From Crocosphaera chwakensis CCY0110 (GTDB lineage: Bacteria > Cyanobacteriota > Cyanobacteriia > Cyanobacteriales > Microcystaceae): DNA of 64,000 nucleotides. Location of the stretch: assembly GCF_000169335.1 (NCBI RefSeq), contig NZ_AAXW01000006.1, forward strand, positions 79,501-143,500, written 5' to 3'. Positions within the stretch are counted from its first letter, which is position 1. The number at the start of each line of letters is the position of its first letter. This document shows positions 1 to 9,115 of the stretch, in pieces. Below the pieces are notes generated by a model. That model searched no databases. It was not told the DNA's origin and saw nothing but the letters and a program-made list of their open reading frames with translations. Both the position numbers and the translations under genes were made by a program.

Positions 1-112
1 CTTTACTAAAGTGACTCGTATTGCCTTTGGTTTACCCATGGGAGGAGATTTAGAATATGCTGACGAAGTAACCCTAGCCAGAGCGTTAGAAGGAAGAAGA
101 GAATTAGAATAA
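1..112 (+). CDS. recR: Recombination protein RecR, C-terminal end (partial)
   Basis: This is the last 36 codons of a gene that begins before the window, read in frame 2 to a TAA at 110-112. The residues contain the segment RIAFGLPMGGDLEYADEVTL, which is the characteristic end of the Toprim region and C-terminus of RecR. RecR works with RecO, and sometimes RecF, in loading RecA during gap repair. The N-terminal helix-hairpin-helix and zinc finger lie outside the window. The GNAT gene follows after about 25 bases on the same strand, so the two may be cotranscribed. Confidence 0.9.
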   Translation, partial: FTKVTRIAFGLPMGGDLEYADEVTLARALEGRRELE

Positions 113-137
113 TTAAGAATATAAGTAAGATGTTTTG

Positions 138-593
138 ATGATCGAATTGCCTAGAGGATACTGTTTACGCCAAGCAACTTCCCAGAATATTTGGATAATT
201 CGCTGGTTAGTGCTGAGGGAATTTCTTGATCCGACCCAGTTGCGACCCGAACAATTTTGGATTATTGAATTAGATAGACAAATTATTGCTTGTGGTCAAT
301 TGAGAACGTTTGCCCAAGCTCAAGAATTAGGGAGTATTGTCGTTCAAAAATCCTATCGCAACCAAGGATTAGGGACTTATTTAACGGAACATCTCATAAA
401 AATAAGTCATTATCCACTTTATTTGGAATGTTTAGGGGATCAATTAAAAGATTTTTATCAACGTTTAGGATTTGTTGAGGTAGATTTTGACACAATTTCC
501 TCCTCATTACAGCAAAAATTTAGAGTAACTTCCACCATTGCCAAGTGGTTTCGACTCCCGTTATACATTATGGTTTTGAAAAAGGATGAGTGA
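138..593 (+). CDS. GNAT-family N-acetyltransferase
   Basis: A protein of about 151 residues with the GNAT fold. The acetyl-CoA loop is visible as QKSYRNQGLGTYLTEHLI (the Q/RxxGxG/A motif), preceded by a strand with SIVV and followed by YLECLGDQLKDFYQRLGFVEVD, the usual late GNAT strand with a YxxLGF signature. It would transfer an acetyl group to an unidentified amine. A TTG codon sits just before the ATG at 138; the ATG is preferred. It follows recR closely and has no obvious Shine-Dalgarno sequence. The substrate cannot be inferred from sequence. Confidence 0.75.
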   Translation: MIELPRGYCLRQATSQNIWIIRWLVLREFLDPTQLRPEQFWIIELDRQIIACGQLRTFAQAQELGSIVVQKSYRNQGLGTYLTEHLIKISHYPLYLECLGDQLKDFYQRLGFVEVDFDTISSSLQQKFRVTSTIAKWFRLPLYIMVLKKDE

Positions 594-888
594 GAAATAG
601 CATTCTTCATAATCTCCTATCGACCAGCCAAAATCAAAGATGACGACTCGTACAAGGAACCTTCTACGTAGGTCATAATTTTAAAGGCTTTTTGTTATTC
701 TTACTTAAAATTTGGGAATAGTATAAATAGCGGATCACCATTTAGATATTTTCTGGTACTTATTATCTCTATCAAAAATTGCTAAAGATGCTCAGGGTTA
801 AATTGAACCCTTGAAGTCATTAGTTTTTCATGGGTAGGGAGTTAATTCTGCTATCAATATTTGCATTATAATTTATAGGGTAGGTTGT
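594..888. other. Intergenic region upstream of chemotaxis operon
   Basis: There is no convincing coding sequence in these 295 bases. There is a small hairpin, AGGGTT/AACCCT with a 6-nt loop, at 794-811. A purine-rich AGGGTAGG lies a few bases before the ATG at 889 and can serve as ribosome binding site. The promoter of the MCP-cheA-cheW operon presumably lies here, but I cannot pick a confident -35/-10 pair. Confidence 0.4.
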
Positions 889-3306
889 ATGGACAGCAAG
901 CAAAACCGCGAATCTAACTCCATTGCTTCAAATAATGGTCATGATAATAACCAAAATGAAATTATTAATGATCAACAAGACAAGGAGAAAATAATTATTG
1001 GTGGATATTCCCAAGTTAATGAGTATCAATCTAATGAAACTGATACCTTAGAAAGGGATGAAAATTTAAGCTCAAACCAGAAAAACATCCCTTTTTGGCA
1101 ACGATTTAACTTAAAAACAAAAGCCACTTTACTAGCAATTGCTCTGGGTACTGTTCCAGTCCTAGCTATTGGTGGAATTAATTACTATTTAACTGAACAA
1201 TCGTTAACTAAACAAGAATTAAAGTACCAAAAAACAAGAGCTGTTACTGTTAGTAACGATCTCACACAATTTGCTAAAACTAATTATCAGCAAGTTATTG
1301 ATTTATCTAATTTGCCTCTTTTAACCAATCCTGAACTTTCCCAAGCACTAACCAAACAAGAAAAGGAGAAAGCCTTAGAAAGCTTTCTAAAAAATGGAAT
1401 CAATAGCATTGTAGTTATCGATGCTAAGACAGGAAATACACTTTTAGAAGGTAGAGAAAAGGATAGAGAAGAAACTATTCCTAATTATAGTAAGATTGAT
1501 TATTGGCAAGAAGTTGTTAAAACTAAAGAACCAGTTATCAATCCCTTACGAATATCAAAAGCTAATAATTTATCTTCATTTTTCGTGGCTGCTCCAGTCT
1601 TTCATGAAAGAACCGGAGAACTGCTTTATGTTATTCGCACAAGAACCGATGCCAGTTATATTGATAATTTAATTCGCTCAAGCATTAAAAGTCGGTCTCA
1701 AGAAGTTGGCGATAAAGACGATCCTAAATACTTAGTTGCTGATAACAACAATAAAGTATTTGTCTCTGAAAATTCCAAAGAAATTGATCAAGAAATTAAC
1801 AAATTTTTTCCTGAATTTTCTACCTTAAAAACGGATCAAAAAACACAAGTCACTTTTGATGTTAGTACCATTGACAAAGAAAAATATGTGGTGGCTTATT
1901 CACCTTTACAAAATATTGACGGTTTACCCACTCAAGACTGGAGTATTATCGTAGCGGATAAAGTGAGTACCGCTTTTGCACCTCAACGTTACCTATTATT
2001 AACCTTCACCGCAGGAACTTTATTAACAGCTTTAGGGGTTGCTATCTTAGCAGCCTATTTAGCCAACCGATTCACTCAACCTATTATTAATGCAGCTCAA
2101 GCCGTTGAACAAATTGGAGATGGAGAATTAGACACTCGTATTGAAGTTAAAGGAAACGATGAACTTGCTAAATTAGGATCTAATATCAATCGCATGGTTC
2201 AACAGATTCAAACCCTATTAGTTGAACAAGAAGAAGCGACCCGTCAACGATTAGAAGCTCAACAAGATAGTCAACAACAACAATTAATCGCTGAACAAGA
2301 ACGACAACAACAACAACAACTGCAAAATGAATTAATACGCTTGTTAAGCGATATTGAGGAAGCAACCAATGGAAACTTAACCGTTCGGGCCGAAATTTCT
2401 GACGGACAAATAGGTATTGTCGCCGACTTTTTCAACGCCATTATTGAAAATTTACGAGACATTGTTACCCAGGTAAAACAAACTACCCAACAAGTGAACT
2501 CATCGTTGAGTGGGGATGAAAAATCCATCCAAGAATTGGCCCAACAATCTCAAGGACAAGCCCAACAAATTCAACAGGTGTTAAACTCCGTTGAAGCCAT
2601 GGCCCAATCCATTCAACAAGTGTCAGCCAATGCTCAAGAAGCAGCCCAAGCAGCTAGAGAGTCCTCCCAAACTGCTGAACTGAGTGGAGACGCGATGGAT
2701 AATACCGTTAATAGTATTCTTCAATTACGGGATACAGTTGGGGAAACCACCAAAAAAGTTAAACGATTAGGGGAATCATCCCAACAGATTTCTAAAGTTA
2801 TTTCCTTAATTAACCAAATTGCCCTACAAACTAACCTACTCGCCATTAATGCCAGTATTGAAGCAGCTCGCGCAGGAGAAGAAGGACGAGGTTTTGCGGT
2901 AGTTGCAGAAGAAGTCGGACAGTTGGCAGCCCAGTCAGCAGCAGCAACCAAAGAAATTGAGAAAATTGTCGAAACCATTCAACGGGAAACCACCGCAGTG
3001 GTTGAAGCAATGGAAGTCGGTACTGCCCAAGTGGTAGAAGGAACCAATTTAGCCGAAAGTACCAAAAAAAGTTTAGGGAAAATTGTGACCGTTTCTCGTC
3101 ACATTGATGAACTATTACAGTCAATTTCTCAAACAACAGTATCTCAAGCAGATACCTCTCAATCGGTTACTCAATTAATGGAAGAAGTTGCCCAAGTCTC
3201 CCAGAAAACCTCCTGTTCTTCTATCGAAGTCTCCCAATCTCTACAAAAAACAGCCAAAATGGCTAATCAATTACAAGACTCCGTTGATACCTTCAAACTG
3301 AGTTAG
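889..3306 (+). CDS. Methyl-accepting chemotaxis protein (PilJ-like receptor)
   Basis: An 805-residue transducer. After a hydrophilic cytoplasmic N-terminus of about 80 residues comes a membrane helix (about 82-105), a Cache-like sensory region (about 110-360), a second membrane helix (about 365-390), a HAMP domain, a glutamine-rich linker, and a C-terminal MCP signalling domain. The hairpin tip with LLAINASIEAARAGEEGRGF and FAVVAEEV is textbook MCP and is where CheA and CheW dock. In cyanobacteria such receptors usually steer type IV-pilus phototaxis. It is the first gene of an operon with a hybrid CheA 39 bases downstream and a CheW-like adaptor. The ligand is unknown. Confidence 0.93.
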   Translation: MDSKQNRESNSIASNNGHDNNQNEIINDQQDKEKIIIGGYSQVNEYQSNETDTLERDENLSSNQKNIPFWQRFNLKTKATLLAIALGTVPVLAIGGINYYLTEQSLTKQELKYQKTRAVTVSNDLTQFAKTNYQQVIDLSNLPLLTNPELSQALTKQEKEKALESFLKNGINSIVVIDAKTGNTLLEGREKDREETIPNYSKIDYWQEVVKTKEPVINPLRISKANNLSSFFVAAPVFHERTGELLYVIRTRTDASYIDNLIRSSIKSRSQEVGDKDDPKYLVADNNNKVFVSENSKEIDQEINKFFPEFSTLKTDQKTQVTFDVSTIDKEKYVVAYSPLQNIDGLPTQDWSIIVADKVSTAFAPQRYLLLTFTAGTLLTALGVAILAAYLANRFTQPIINAAQAVEQIGDGELDTRIEVKGNDELAKLGSNINRMVQQIQTLLVEQEEATRQRLEAQQDSQQQQLIAEQERQQQQQLQNELIRLLSDIEEATNGNLTVRAEISDGQIGIVADFFNAIIENLRDIVTQVKQTTQQVNSSLSGDEKSIQELAQQSQGQAQQIQQVLNSVEAMAQSIQQVSANAQEAAQAARESSQTAELSGDAMDNTVNSILQLRDTVGETTKKVKRLGESSQQISKVISLINQIALQTNLLAINASIEAARAGEEGRGFAVVAEEVGQLAAQSAAATKEIEKIVETIQRETTAVVEAMEVGTAQVVEGTNLAESTKKSLGKIVTVSRHIDELLQSISQTTVSQADTSQSVTQLMEEVAQVSQKTSCSSIEVSQSLQKTAKMANQLQDSVDTFKLS

Positions 3307-3345
3307 ACCACATTAAAAATATCTATAACAGTTAGGAAGGAGATC

Positions 3346-6300
3346 ATGACACAGGATAAGGAAAAAAAAGTCAGGTTACAATTTCTCACAGAAGCCCAAG
3401 ATTACTTGAACACCCTTGAATCAGGGTTATTGGGGTTAGGGACTCATGGCATTAACCGTCAAGAAATTGACCACCTATTAAGGGCTGCCCATTCCATTAA
3501 AGGCGGAGCAGCTATGATGGGTTTCCAAACCCTTTCAAACATCGCTCATCGTTTAGAAGATTTCTTCAAAGTTCTCAAAGCCGGGAAAAATGACAACCTC
3601 GATGAACAGCTAGAAGGGCTATTTTTGAGTAGTGTGGATCGTCTACGACAAATTGCTCAATGGAACCGTCAAGACATTGATATCGAAACCACTTGGTTAG
3701 AAAAAGAGGTTAATCCTCTCATCGATGCCCTCTACCAACGTCTGGGTGATCCTCAAGCCGAAGATGCGGTTAACCTTCTCTCAGAAGAAGCCGAGGAAGA
3801 CATGGTGGTAATCATGTTTGAATCGGAAGTCGAAAGCTGTTTACGACGGTTAGAGTCGGTGTTTGCTGATCCCCAGCAGCCTTGTTTACGAGAAGAATTT
3901 TTGATTGCAGCACAAGAATTAGAAGGGTTGGGGCAAATGTTAGAATTGCCTCCCTTTTCAGCCCTGTGTCAGTCTATTGTTGAGGGCATCGAAACCTATC
4001 CCCAGGATATGCCAACGATCGCTAATTTAGCCCTACAAGCATGGCGAAGATCCCATGCTATGGTTATGGTTGGACAACGGACGATGATACCGACAGAAAT
4101 TGATTTATCGAGTTTGAGGGTCGCAGAGTTATCAGAAACGTGGGAAGATGAATTCCATGAGTTAGATGATTCGCCTTTATCTTTTGGGATTCCTTCTAAT
4201 ACAGATTCCTCATCCTCATTGACCGAAGGATTAATTCTGTTTAGTGATATGTCCCTAGAGGTAGGCGCAGCCTCGGAGTTAGAAGAACAAGGGGAAACCC
4301 CTGAGATTATTATGACTCCAGAGACCTTAAAATCATATCTCACCACTCAAGACTTTACCCAAGAAGCTCAAGACTTTTTAGCGAACTTAAATGATGTAAC
4401 GCCTCAAACGCCAGAGGATTTGATTATTACCTCTTCTTCTACCGATACAGGAGAGGACAATCAACCCGATACCATTCGCGTTCCTGTAGAACAATTAGAA
4501 ATCCTTAGCGATCGCTTTGGAGAACTGACCATTGAACGAAACGGCTTAAATTTACAAGTTAAACGCCTTCGTCATCTCATTGAATTATTAAGTGATCGTG
4601 TTCAAACCCTAGAACAATCGAATCAACGGTTACGCAATAATTATGATCAGATAACACCTCGAATTCAAAGTAAGGAGTCAGTTTACACTGCACTAAGGGG
4701 TAATGGACTGAGAAAAAACTTTACATCAAATTTAGTCGAAGGGAAACAAGGAGAAATTAATGCACTCCTAGAAACGTTTGATTCATTAGAAATGGATCGT
4801 TATAGCGATGCTCATCTTGTTTCCCAAGAGATCATGGATACTGTAGTACAACTCCAAGAAGTTACCAACGATCTACAACTGAATTTAGAAGAAACCGAAA
4901 GTTCTTCACGGGCTTTTTCTCGAACCTCTCAATTAATGCAGAATACCATCACTCAACTGCGAATGCGTCCTATTTCTGATGTAGTGGGGCGATTTCGTAG
5001 GGGGTTACGAGCAATGGAAGTCCAATATGGCAAACAGGTCAATTTTAAGATTAAAGGGGGTGCAACGTTACTTGATCGTACAGTATTAGAAGCCCTCAAT
5101 GATCCTTTATTACATCTATTACGCAACGCCTTTGATCACGGGATTGAATCCCCAGAAATCCGTCAAACTATGGGGAAACCCCCTACGGGAACTATTTCTA
5201 TTACAGCAGGATATCGCGGTAATAAAACCATAATCACCCTGCAAGATGATGGCGCAGGCATTGATATAGAAAAAATTCGTCTCAAAGCTTTAGAAATGGG
5301 ATTACAAGAAGCGGATCTTCAACAGGCCAGCGATCAAGACTTATTAGACTTGATTTTTGAACCTGGGTTTAGTACCGCAGCCAAAGTAACGGACTTATCC
5401 GGCCGTGGGGTAGGAATGGATGTGGTTCGCACCAATTTGCGTCAAATTCAAGGGGATATTCATGTTAATACCCAACCTAATAAAGGGACAACCTTTACCA
5501 TTACGGTTCCTTTTACTCTTTCAGTGGTACGAGTATTGTTAGTAGAAAGTGCCGGAATGTTATTAGCGTTTCCCCATACTGTCATTGAAGAAATCGTTCC
5601 TCTTCATCCAGAAATGTTTGTCACTGGTGGGGGTCAAGAAATGATTCACTGGGATGGATCTTTGGTTCCTCTGATTCGTTTAAAACAGTGGTTTGATTTT
5701 CCGCGATCGCCTCAAATGATTTCTACTGATGTCACTCCTATCATTAATCAGCCAACAGTTTTAATGATTTCTCATGGTAATCATTATGTAGCTATTGAGA
5801 TTGATCGTTACTGGGGAGAACAAGAAGTGGCGATTCGCCAAGTTGAAGGGAACTTCGGACTGCCTAAAGGGTTTGGGGGTTGCACTATTTTAGGAGATGG
5901 CAGAGTGGTTCCTCTGGTGGATGTGATGGCATTATTGCAATGGCTTAATGATGATCCTACTCAATCTTCTTTTACTCCGAAATTGTCCCTAACCATGAAT
6001 GATTTGGACGCACAATTTATAGACCATCAGGCTAAAACTATCATGATTGTAGAAGACTCAATTAATGTGCGTCGCTTCTTAGCATTAACTCTAGAAAAAG
6101 CGGGTTATCGTGTCGAACAAGCTAAAGATGGTCAAGATGCTTTAGAAAAGTTACAAGATGGTTTAGCAGCGACTGTTAAATTAGTTATTAGTGATATTGA
6201 AATGCCCCGTCTTGATGGTTATGGTTTACTTTCTCATCTCAAATCTAATCTTACTTTTCAACAATTACCTGTGATTATGTTAACCTCTCGCAGTGGAGAT

Positions 6301-6405
6301 AAACATCGTCAGTTAGCCATGAATTTAGGAGCTTCTGCTTATTTTTCTAAGCCATTTAAAGAGACTAATTTATTAACTACTATTCAACAGTTAATTAAAC
6401 CTTAA
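3346..6405 (+). CDS. Hybrid chemotaxis histidine kinase CheA with C-terminal receiver (PilL-like)
   Basis: A 1019-residue CheA-type kinase. An N-terminal Hpt domain carries the phospho-accepting His49 in RAAHSIKGGAA. A long acidic linker (about 130-390) leads to a dimerisation helix, then the ATPase domain with N box HLLRNAFDHGIE, G1 box DDGAGID and G2 box GRGVGMDVV. A CheW-like domain follows (about 725-865) and a REC domain ends the protein, with MIVEDS at its first strand, the predicted phospho-acceptor Asp950 in ISDIEMP and a conserved Lys in SKPF. It phosphorylates response regulators in response to the upstream receptor. A strong ribosome site (AGGAAGGAG) precedes the ATG. CheB and CheR are not in the window. 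Known homologues control twitching motility. Confidence 0.93.
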   Translation: MTQDKEKKVRLQFLTEAQDYLNTLESGLLGLGTHGINRQEIDHLLRAAHSIKGGAAMMGFQTLSNIAHRLEDFFKVLKAGKNDNLDEQLEGLFLSSVDRLRQIAQWNRQDIDIETTWLEKEVNPLIDALYQRLGDPQAEDAVNLLSEEAEEDMVVIMFESEVESCLRRLESVFADPQQPCLREEFLIAAQELEGLGQMLELPPFSALCQSIVEGIETYPQDMPTIANLALQAWRRSHAMVMVGQRTMIPTEIDLSSLRVAELSETWEDEFHELDDSPLSFGIPSNTDSSSSLTEGLILFSDMSLEVGAASELEEQGETPEIIMTPETLKSYLTTQDFTQEAQDFLANLNDVTPQTPEDLIITSSSTDTGEDNQPDTIRVPVEQLEILSDRFGELTIERNGLNLQVKRLRHLIELLSDRVQTLEQSNQRLRNNYDQITPRIQSKESVYTALRGNGLRKNFTSNLVEGKQGEINALLETFDSLEMDRYSDAHLVSQEIMDTVVQLQEVTNDLQLNLEETESSSRAFSRTSQLMQNTITQLRMRPISDVVGRFRRGLRAMEVQYGKQVNFKIKGGATLLDRTVLEALNDPLLHLLRNAFDHGIESPEIRQTMGKPPTGTISITAGYRGNKTIITLQDDGAGIDIEKIRLKALEMGLQEADLQQASDQDLLDLIFEPGFSTAAKVTDLSGRGVGMDVVRTNLRQIQGDIHVNTQPNKGTTFTITVPFTLSVVRVLLVESAGMLLAFPHTVIEEIVPLHPEMFVTGGGQEMIHWDGSLVPLIRLKQWFDFPRSPQMISTDVTPIINQPTVLMISHGNHYVAIEIDRYWGEQEVAIRQVEGNFGLPKGFGGCTILGDGRVVPLVDVMALLQWLNDDPTQSSFTPKLSLTMNDLDAQFIDHQAKTIMIVEDSINVRRFLALTLEKAGYRVEQAKDGQDALEKLQDGLAATVKLVISDIEMPRLDGYGLLSHLKSNLTFQQLPVIMLTSRSGDKHRQLAMNLGASAYFSKPFKETNLLTTIQQLIKP

Positions 6406-6427
6406 TTAATTTTGATTATTATCGATT

Positions 6428-6949
6428 ATGACTATTTATTCTCATCGTCCTTCCCGTCGTTCCCCAGGAAAAACAACGCAAAACACACAACAAATTATTA
6501 CTTTTCTCTTAGGGGAAGAATGGTTCGCGTTAGCCATTGATGCCATTCAAAAAGTTCTACAATTAGGTAAAGTGTATGGTGATCCTCAAAGAAAAGGTGT
6601 CAGTTTAACTCATTATCAAGGTCAAGAATTATTGGTTATTGATGTGGCTCGTCGTATTTTCGGCACAGAAACGCTTTCCTCCCATCAAAATACAGATCAA
6701 ACTCGTTTTTTACTAATTATTCACAATAACAATAATGAGATAGTTGGATTACCTATTGATTCATCTCCCTCTATTCTTAGGGTTTCTGAATCAGCTTTTA
6801 TTCCTCTACCAGATACTTATTTAACTCAGGGTAATATTCATTGTATTAGCTCTACTATTATTCAAGTTAATGAGCAACAATCTTTCTTTTTATTAGATGT
6901 TAATCAGTTAATGTCTGTCAACAGTAAGCAGTTATCATTGATTGATTAA
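6428..6949 (+). CDS. CheW-like chemotaxis adaptor protein
   Basis: A 173-residue protein with a single CheW domain after a basic N-terminal tail of about 20 residues. The segment IITFLLGEEWFALAIDAIQKV is the standard first strand pair, followed by the YQGQELLVIDVARRIFG turn that lies at the receptor and kinase interface. It starts 22 bases after cheA on the same strand, so it is the last gene of the MCP-cheA-cheW operon and probably couples receptor to kinase. Slightly longer than classic CheW and divergent, so it may be a PilI-type adaptor. Confidence 0.85.
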   Translation: MTIYSHRPSRRSPGKTTQNTQQIITFLLGEEWFALAIDAIQKVLQLGKVYGDPQRKGVSLTHYQGQELLVIDVARRIFGTETLSSHQNTDQTRFLLIIHNNNNEIVGLPIDSSPSILRVSESAFIPLPDTYLTQGNIHCISSTIIQVNEQQSFFLLDVNQLMSVNSKQLSLID

Positions 6950-6998
6950 ATCTGTTAAAGTCGTTAGCATCAAACTCAAACTACTTTTATTGTGTAAA

Positions 6999-7071
6999 CT
7001 GGGGTGCTAGGATTCGAACCTAGGGAATGGCGAGACCAAAACCCGCTGCCTTACCGCTTGGCTACACCCCA
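6999..7071 (-). tRNA. trnQ: tRNA-Gln (anticodon UUG)
   Basis: Reading the minus strand gives a complete cloverleaf. The acceptor stem TGGGGTG pairs with CACCCCA and leaves discriminator G. The D-arm is GCCAAGCGGTAAGGC. The anticodon stem GCGGG/CTCGC encloses loop TTTTGGT, which places UUG at positions 34-36. The T-arm is CCTAGGTTCGAATCCTAG. No CCA is encoded. This is the usual cyanobacterial tRNA-Gln. Confidence 0.95.
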
Positions 7072-7134
7072 ATATTTTTTATTGCCTCTGTAATTATAAC
7101 AATAGGCATTGGTGGTTTGTCAAGTATTTTTTTA

Positions 7135-7569
7135 TTAATTTTTTACCAATAGTCTCTGAAACTGGTATGTTGAGTGCTTTTCAATTAAATAGTCAAGAAA
7201 AGAATGGTATTCTAGCGGAAGATTCTCTCGATAGTCAGATTCCGTTAAGAGTTCAATAATTAAAGCAGAATGAATGTTATCTATATTAATTTCCTTAGAA
7301 GCAAAAGGAATATTATCTAACTCATGAAAAAGCTCTTTCAATTCATATAAAATGGGATTAATACTAATTTTCATATTATTGATGGCTTCTTGAAAAGTAG
7401 TATTTTTGTTATCCAACTCAGCTTCAAGTTTTTTCTGTTCTGATTTTAGGTTATCTTCATTGCCAGAAATTTCGGAAGCAATCTTCCAATACTTAATCCC
7501 TTTAGCAAGTCCATCAATCCCTGTAAAAATTGCTAAACTAAAAAATATAAAAGAAAGGATTAGCAACAA
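7135..7569 (-). CDS. Hypothetical membrane-anchored coiled-coil protein
   Basis: I do not recognise the family. About 144 residues: an N-terminal hydrophobic helix (roughly residues 2-20), then a charged helical stretch rich in Lys, Glu and Asn (about 28-75) that looks like a short coiled coil, then a C-terminal helical segment. The only available start in frame is TTG at 7569, because an in-frame stop lies just upstream; an ATG a few bases upstream is in another frame and gives only 12 codons. Either TTG is used or the 5' end has been damaged. It lies between the tRNA and a decayed transposase. Confidence 0.45.
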   Translation of the reverse strand: MLLILSFIFFSLAIFTGIDGLAKGIKYWKIASEISGNEDNLKSEQKKLEAELDNKNTTFQEAINNMKISINPILYELKELFHELDNIPFASKEINIDNIHSALIIELLTESDYRENLPLEYHSFLDYLIEKHSTYQFQRLLVKN

Positions 7570-7644
7570 GAAACATAGTTAGTAATCCTACACCTATATA
7601 TAATTAGCTACATTTTGGATAGTCAGGAAACAGGAGACTTCAAA

Positions 7645-7677
7645 GCGGTGCAGCCGCACTCGCTCCCGCGAGACCGC
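7645..7677. repeat. GC-rich nested palindromic element
   Basis: An outer stem GCGGT/ACCGC (7645-7649 with 7673-7677) encloses an inner hairpin CTCGC/GCGAG with loop TCCC (7659-7672) and the segment GCAGCCGCA. The element is far more GC-rich than its surroundings. It lies immediately upstream of the transposase relic beginning at 7685, so it may mark an insertion or deletion junction. Related GC-rich palindromes occur at 18275, 18456 and 19791, also at transposase relics. Confidence 0.65.
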
Positions 7678-7684
7678 CAAGCGT

Positions 7685-7996
7685 CCTCCTAAAAATAATC
7701 GCAAAATTCAAGATTTAGAGAGATTCAAACAGTTTGTCAGACAACATAAAGATAAAACACAGCAACAAATAGCCGAGAAATGGGGAGAGAATGTCACACA
7801 GCAAAACGTGAGTGATGGAATTAAAAAGTTAGGTATAACTAGAAAAAAAACTTAAGGAAAAATATTTGCTCCATTAACTTTTGAGGGGTCGTGTAATCGA
7901 GATTTATTTGAAACATGGCTGGAAAAAAGTTTGATTCCTCAACTTCAACCAGGGAATATAATTATTATTGATAACCCTGCTTCAACTCGCTGAAAA
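7685..7996 (+). pseudogene. IS630-family transposase relic
   Basis: Two segments survive. The first (7685-7855) reads as a helix-turn-helix region with RKIQDLERFKQFVRQHKDKT and WGENVTQQNVSDGIKKLG and ends at a TAA. The second (about 7857-7994) reads as FAPLTFEGSCNRDLFETWL and LIPQLQPGNIIIIDN, the stretch around the second catalytic Asp of the IS630 DDE domain. The part between them, with the first catalytic Asp, and the C-terminal Glu region are missing. The element is dead. Terminal inverted repeats were not identified. Confidence 0.75.
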
Positions 7997-8125
7997 CCTA
8001 TCTCCATTGTTTGTTAAAGATGACCTAAAGATTTTTGAATTTGATGGAGTTTAAACCCTGACTTTTACTTCTTCCCCACATTTTATACTAGATCCGTTTT
8101 AGATAGTATAGTATTAAGTCTTGAA

Positions 8126-8175
8126 GCAGGGAGCAGGGAGCAGGGAGCAGGGAGCAGGGAGTAGGGAGTGGGGAG
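8126..8175. repeat. Short tandem repeat (GCAGGGA heptamers)
   Basis: Five tandem copies of GCAGGGA are followed by degenerate GTAGGGA and GTGGGGA. Such heptamer arrays are common between cyanobacterial genes. Any reading frame across it is a by-product of the repeat. Confidence 0.85.
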
Positions 8176-8273
8176 AAAAAACGTTACTCTACTAAAATAA
8201 GCGGATTTGGTATGAGTAGAAGAATGAATATAATCCCAGGGTATTTTAATCCCTGGAGAACTCAAATCAAACC

Positions 8274-8807
8274 TTATCGCATTTGTTTTTCTTTCTTACT
8301 TGGAGAAACTTGATAAGATTTTTCTAACAACATTAGTTGCTTAGCTTTTTGGTTAAAAGCTTGACTATCTAACCAGTTCAAGATCAAAGCATCGGTAGAA
8401 AATAAACCGGCACCATTAACTAAAAAGAAGAGAAAACAAGCTGCATAAATAGCAGATAGTTCGAGATAAGGAATACTAAATCCTGCTACTAAAACATGAT
8501 GGTACATAGCAACGATCATCGTTGAAAGTAACCCTAATGCAGCAGGACGAGTAAATAAACCAATGGCAACTAAAGGCGCACCGATTAATTCAGTAAAAGC
8601 AGCCACATAGCTAAAGAAAATGGGGAAAGGCAATCCAATATAAGACACATAAGCTTCTGCAAAACTTTCGATATTGCCTAATTTATCGAGTCCATTATGG
8701 ATCATCATTAAACCGACAACCACCCGAAAAATTGCCCAAGCAGTTTGGGACGCAATGCTAGGGTTAACATTGGGTTTGAAGAGTAAACTAAGTATTGATG
8801 TATTCAT
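8274..8807 (-). CDS. DoxX family membrane protein
   Basis: A 177-residue integral membrane protein with four predicted helices. The region FRVVVGLMMIHNGLDKLGNI, then FTELIGAPLVAIGLFTRPAA and the later LSAIYAACFLFFLVNGAG, are hallmarks of DoxX/DoxD-like quinone-linked or redox-associated membrane proteins. Function in cyanobacteria is not established. It is transcribed alone, toward the repeat array at 8126; no partner gene (DoxA, DUF692) is adjacent. Confidence 0.85.
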   Translation of the reverse strand: MNTSILSLLFKPNVNPSIASQTAWAIFRVVVGLMMIHNGLDKLGNIESFAEAYVSYIGLPFPIFFSYVAAFTELIGAPLVAIGLFTRPAALGLLSTMIVAMYHHVLVAGFSIPYLELSAIYAACFLFFLVNGAGLFSTDALILNWLDSQAFNQKAKQLMLLEKSYQVSPSKKEKQMR

Positions 8808-9115
8808 GATGACAAGACGTGAAAAGATTGAAAAAATTAAGGATTTTACAAAAATTCATTGAGTTTTGTAGATCAATGTTTAGAAATAATCCAGTCGCGT
8901 TATGACCCTAATCCCTTAAACGTCCTTGTTTAGGGAACTAAAGCGATAAGGCTCTAGACAATGCTGATGAGTATAGCATTAACATTTCTTAATATCTTAA
9001 CAAGTTTCTTAAATATTTCAACGTCAGTGGTCAGTAAACAGTTACCAGTGAACAGTTGTCCGCAGACGGTAGGGGCTTAATATTATTAAGTCTCTGTAAG
9101 ACTCAAGAGGTTGGG
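8808..9115. other. Intergenic region, no gene seen
   Basis: AT-rich spacer of about 308 bases between a minus-strand DoxX gene and the 3' end of the decayed GIY-YIG gene. A degenerate run of CAGT-like words near 9026-9060 (CAGTGGTCAGT, CCAGTGAACAGT) resembles the small dispersed repeats of cyanobacteria. No coding sequence or RNA gene was recognised. Confidence 0.5.

Noticed and set aside
8083..8265. A 60-codon minus-strand frame over the heptamer array
   Set aside because: It is produced by the GCAGGGA tandem repeat and has no family resemblance.
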